A stretch of 64,000 nucleotides of DNA from Homalodisca vitripennis (lineage: Eukaryota > Arthropoda > Insecta > Hemiptera > Cicadellidae): assembly GCF_021130785.1 (NCBI RefSeq), contig NW_025776784.1, positions 62,001-126,000 of the forward strand, given 5' to 3'. Made by a program: the position numbers and the translations under genes. Under the pieces are notes generated by a model. The model worked only from the letters and a program-made list of their open reading frames with translations, searched no databases and was not told the DNA's origin. Shown here in pieces: positions 62,444 to 64,000 of this stretch; the first letter of the stretch is position 1, and each line of letters starts with the position of its first letter.

Positions 62444-63790
62444 GTAAGTGAACTTTTTAACTGGAGTCCAGTCAATATTCATTCTTAATTATTTTGAATA
62501 ATTTTGGGAAAAGAAATATTGTAAAAATTATATTTAATGGGAATTTAGGAACTTATCCTTTTGATCTGTGCAATATAAATTTTGTTGGTGCAGTGAGCAC
62601 ATGTATATAAAATGTTATGTAAAAATACTAAAAGAGTTTTGTGGTTGTTACAGATGCTTTCAGCAATATTAAATTCTAACACTGATCCTATAATGAGAAA
62701 GAACATTATAGCATATTAATTACTCCAGTTCTTTTGCTTGTTATTCTTGTTATTGAAAGTGTGCTTCTGCCCGGTCCAATTTTGAGTTCATTACCTGTCT
62801 AATTATAGACCCGTGTTAACCAGGATTAAAGTATCTTTAGGGGATCTTGAAATTTACACGGCATAATTTATAATGTTGGCTTACTTTACAAAACTGTTTT
62901 TTAAAATGTTACCATAAATCTGTTGAAATAATTTAGTTAAAAATGATTTGGCTAATGCTCTCATAGAAAGAGAAAGTTCCTCACTGACAAGTCGAGTATT
63001 AAAATAAGCCTAATTAAAAACAAAATTAGTTTTATAAAGGAATATACATTAAATTATTATACAGTTATTTTCAATGACACAGATCTACACGATTAACTCG
63101 TGTGGTATGATATACACCTTAACACCCATTATGTTAAACACAACTCAACGGCAGTTGGAAAGCCTGGTACAAGTCCGGAACAAAACAGTCACAGATACAA
63201 TTATTATTTGCTTCCGCCAGGAAAGTGATTGAGATCAGACAAACGATAAGCTAACAGCTGATAAACAGAAACAGTATTAAAGTTAAACAAACTTTGACAC
63301 GTCTCGAGCTTTGGATTGCTTTTAAAGTCTAGTTAACTTCATGAACTAAGATGTTCCCTGACTTCTCCTCGGAAAGTTGAGTTGTAACTTTGTACTTAGT
63401 ATTTTACCTAATGAAGACTTCTCTTGAAATGATAAGATTTTAAACTAGTATTGCGTGATTACTGCATTAATCGTTAGATTTCGTTTACAATATCAAATTA
63501 GAATACACATGATTAGTAATCCTAATTTTATTGTTAGCTAGAAAATTCAGAATTTCATTTTAGGTGTGGATTTAGATTAGGTTTAGCTTTGGAGGATAAA
63601 CATTTCTTTTATTTTGACTCAGGTTTAGAACGTGACAGGATAATGTCAGAAGAAAACGCTCACTAAATAAAGTACACGACAGTTAGAAATTTTGATATAT
63701 AAAACATTGGTTTTTTATAAAGGTTAGGATTTTATGTAAAATTGGCATTCAGAATTTCAGAATTGTTCCTTTAATAATTATTTTTAACAG
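62444..63790. other. AT-rich, possible intron
   Basis: No feature recognised. It would be intron if the flanking candidate exons belong together. Confidence 0.3.
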
Positions 63791-63945
63791 AAACACACGG
63801 GATACCAACTCTGCTTATTTGCAATGCACTAACACAAGAATGCGGTTTAAAGTACATACTTTACAACTGGACATCTGCTCTGGAACCTTGGGTTCACAAG
63901 ACATATCGGAAGCAGGACTTTATGAGTAGAAATGTATCGATGTAA
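63791..63945 (+). CDS. candidate coding exon, unknown protein
   Basis: An acceptor (ATTATTTTTAACAG) precedes a GC-richer stretch. Two frames stay open for more than 45 codons: one reads THGIPTLLICNALTQECGLK and ends at 63945, the other reads NTRDTNSAYLQCTNTRMRFK and stops earlier. The frame cannot be decided without the upstream exon. It might connect to the donor at 62444, which is inference only. Confidence 0.25.
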
Positions 63946-64000
63946 AACAGCTGGTTAGACATGTTTGGACATGATTGTCTTGTTACAAATCTAAACCACA

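Overview
The window is AT-rich eukaryotic nuclear DNA, most likely from an insect. No base count was run. Support comes from long tracts without genes, dinucleotide microsatellites, Tc1/mariner-type and PIF/Harbinger-type DNA transposons, a CR1-like LINE, and spliceosomal introns with canonical GT-AG borders. The tRNA-Ile(AAU) is a normal nuclear eukaryotic tRNA. A hemipteran is plausible but cannot be shown from this sequence. No complete host protein-coding gene is visible.

Layout. 1-12 kb: mostly featureless AT-rich DNA with one tRNA gene (6658-6731), a (TA)n tract, copies of a dispersed ~200-bp repeat, and an internally deleted mariner-like transposon (9241-10371). 12-27 kb: a worn tandem segmental duplication with a period of about 4.7-5.2 kb. 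It is recognised from four blocks (D, A, B, C) that recur in the same order. It carries a 5-copy ~115-bp tandem repeat, a tRNA-derived SINE-like fragment, a mariner-like element with 289-bp terminal repeats sitting inside a (TA)n tract (19056-21313), and a near-perfect 98-bp-arm hairpin (21408-21625). 28-34 kb: a small inverted-repeat element, a 50-bp repeat array, and a 66-bp minisatellite of about 19 copies whose period (22 codons) creates long false reading frames. 36.5-41.1 kb: a 5'-truncated CR1-like LINE with (CA)n on both sides. 41.7-43.9 kb: a decayed RT fragment between two related exon-like sequences in opposite orientation. 44.4-50.26 kb: a 115-bp satellite array of about 51 copies. 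50.3-51.5 kb: two isolated candidate exons. 53.25-56.78 kb: a decayed PIF/Harbinger element. 57.6-64 kb: a mariner tail, a nested 28/84-bp repeat, a direct-repeat pair, and a candidate transcription start with a possible downstream exon.

The most notable structure is in the PIF/Harbinger element. Its two genes are on opposite strands and interlock: the transposase intron (53805-54986) holds exon 2 of the MADF-BESS gene, and the MADF-BESS intron (54788-56424) holds exon 2 of the transposase. Both splice junctions restore the expected protein reading. Other strong points are the two transposable elements embedded in matching dinucleotide microsatellites, the hidden three-unit segmental duplication, and the inverted pair of related exons beside the satellite. 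All transposon genes seen are broken by frameshifts or stops.
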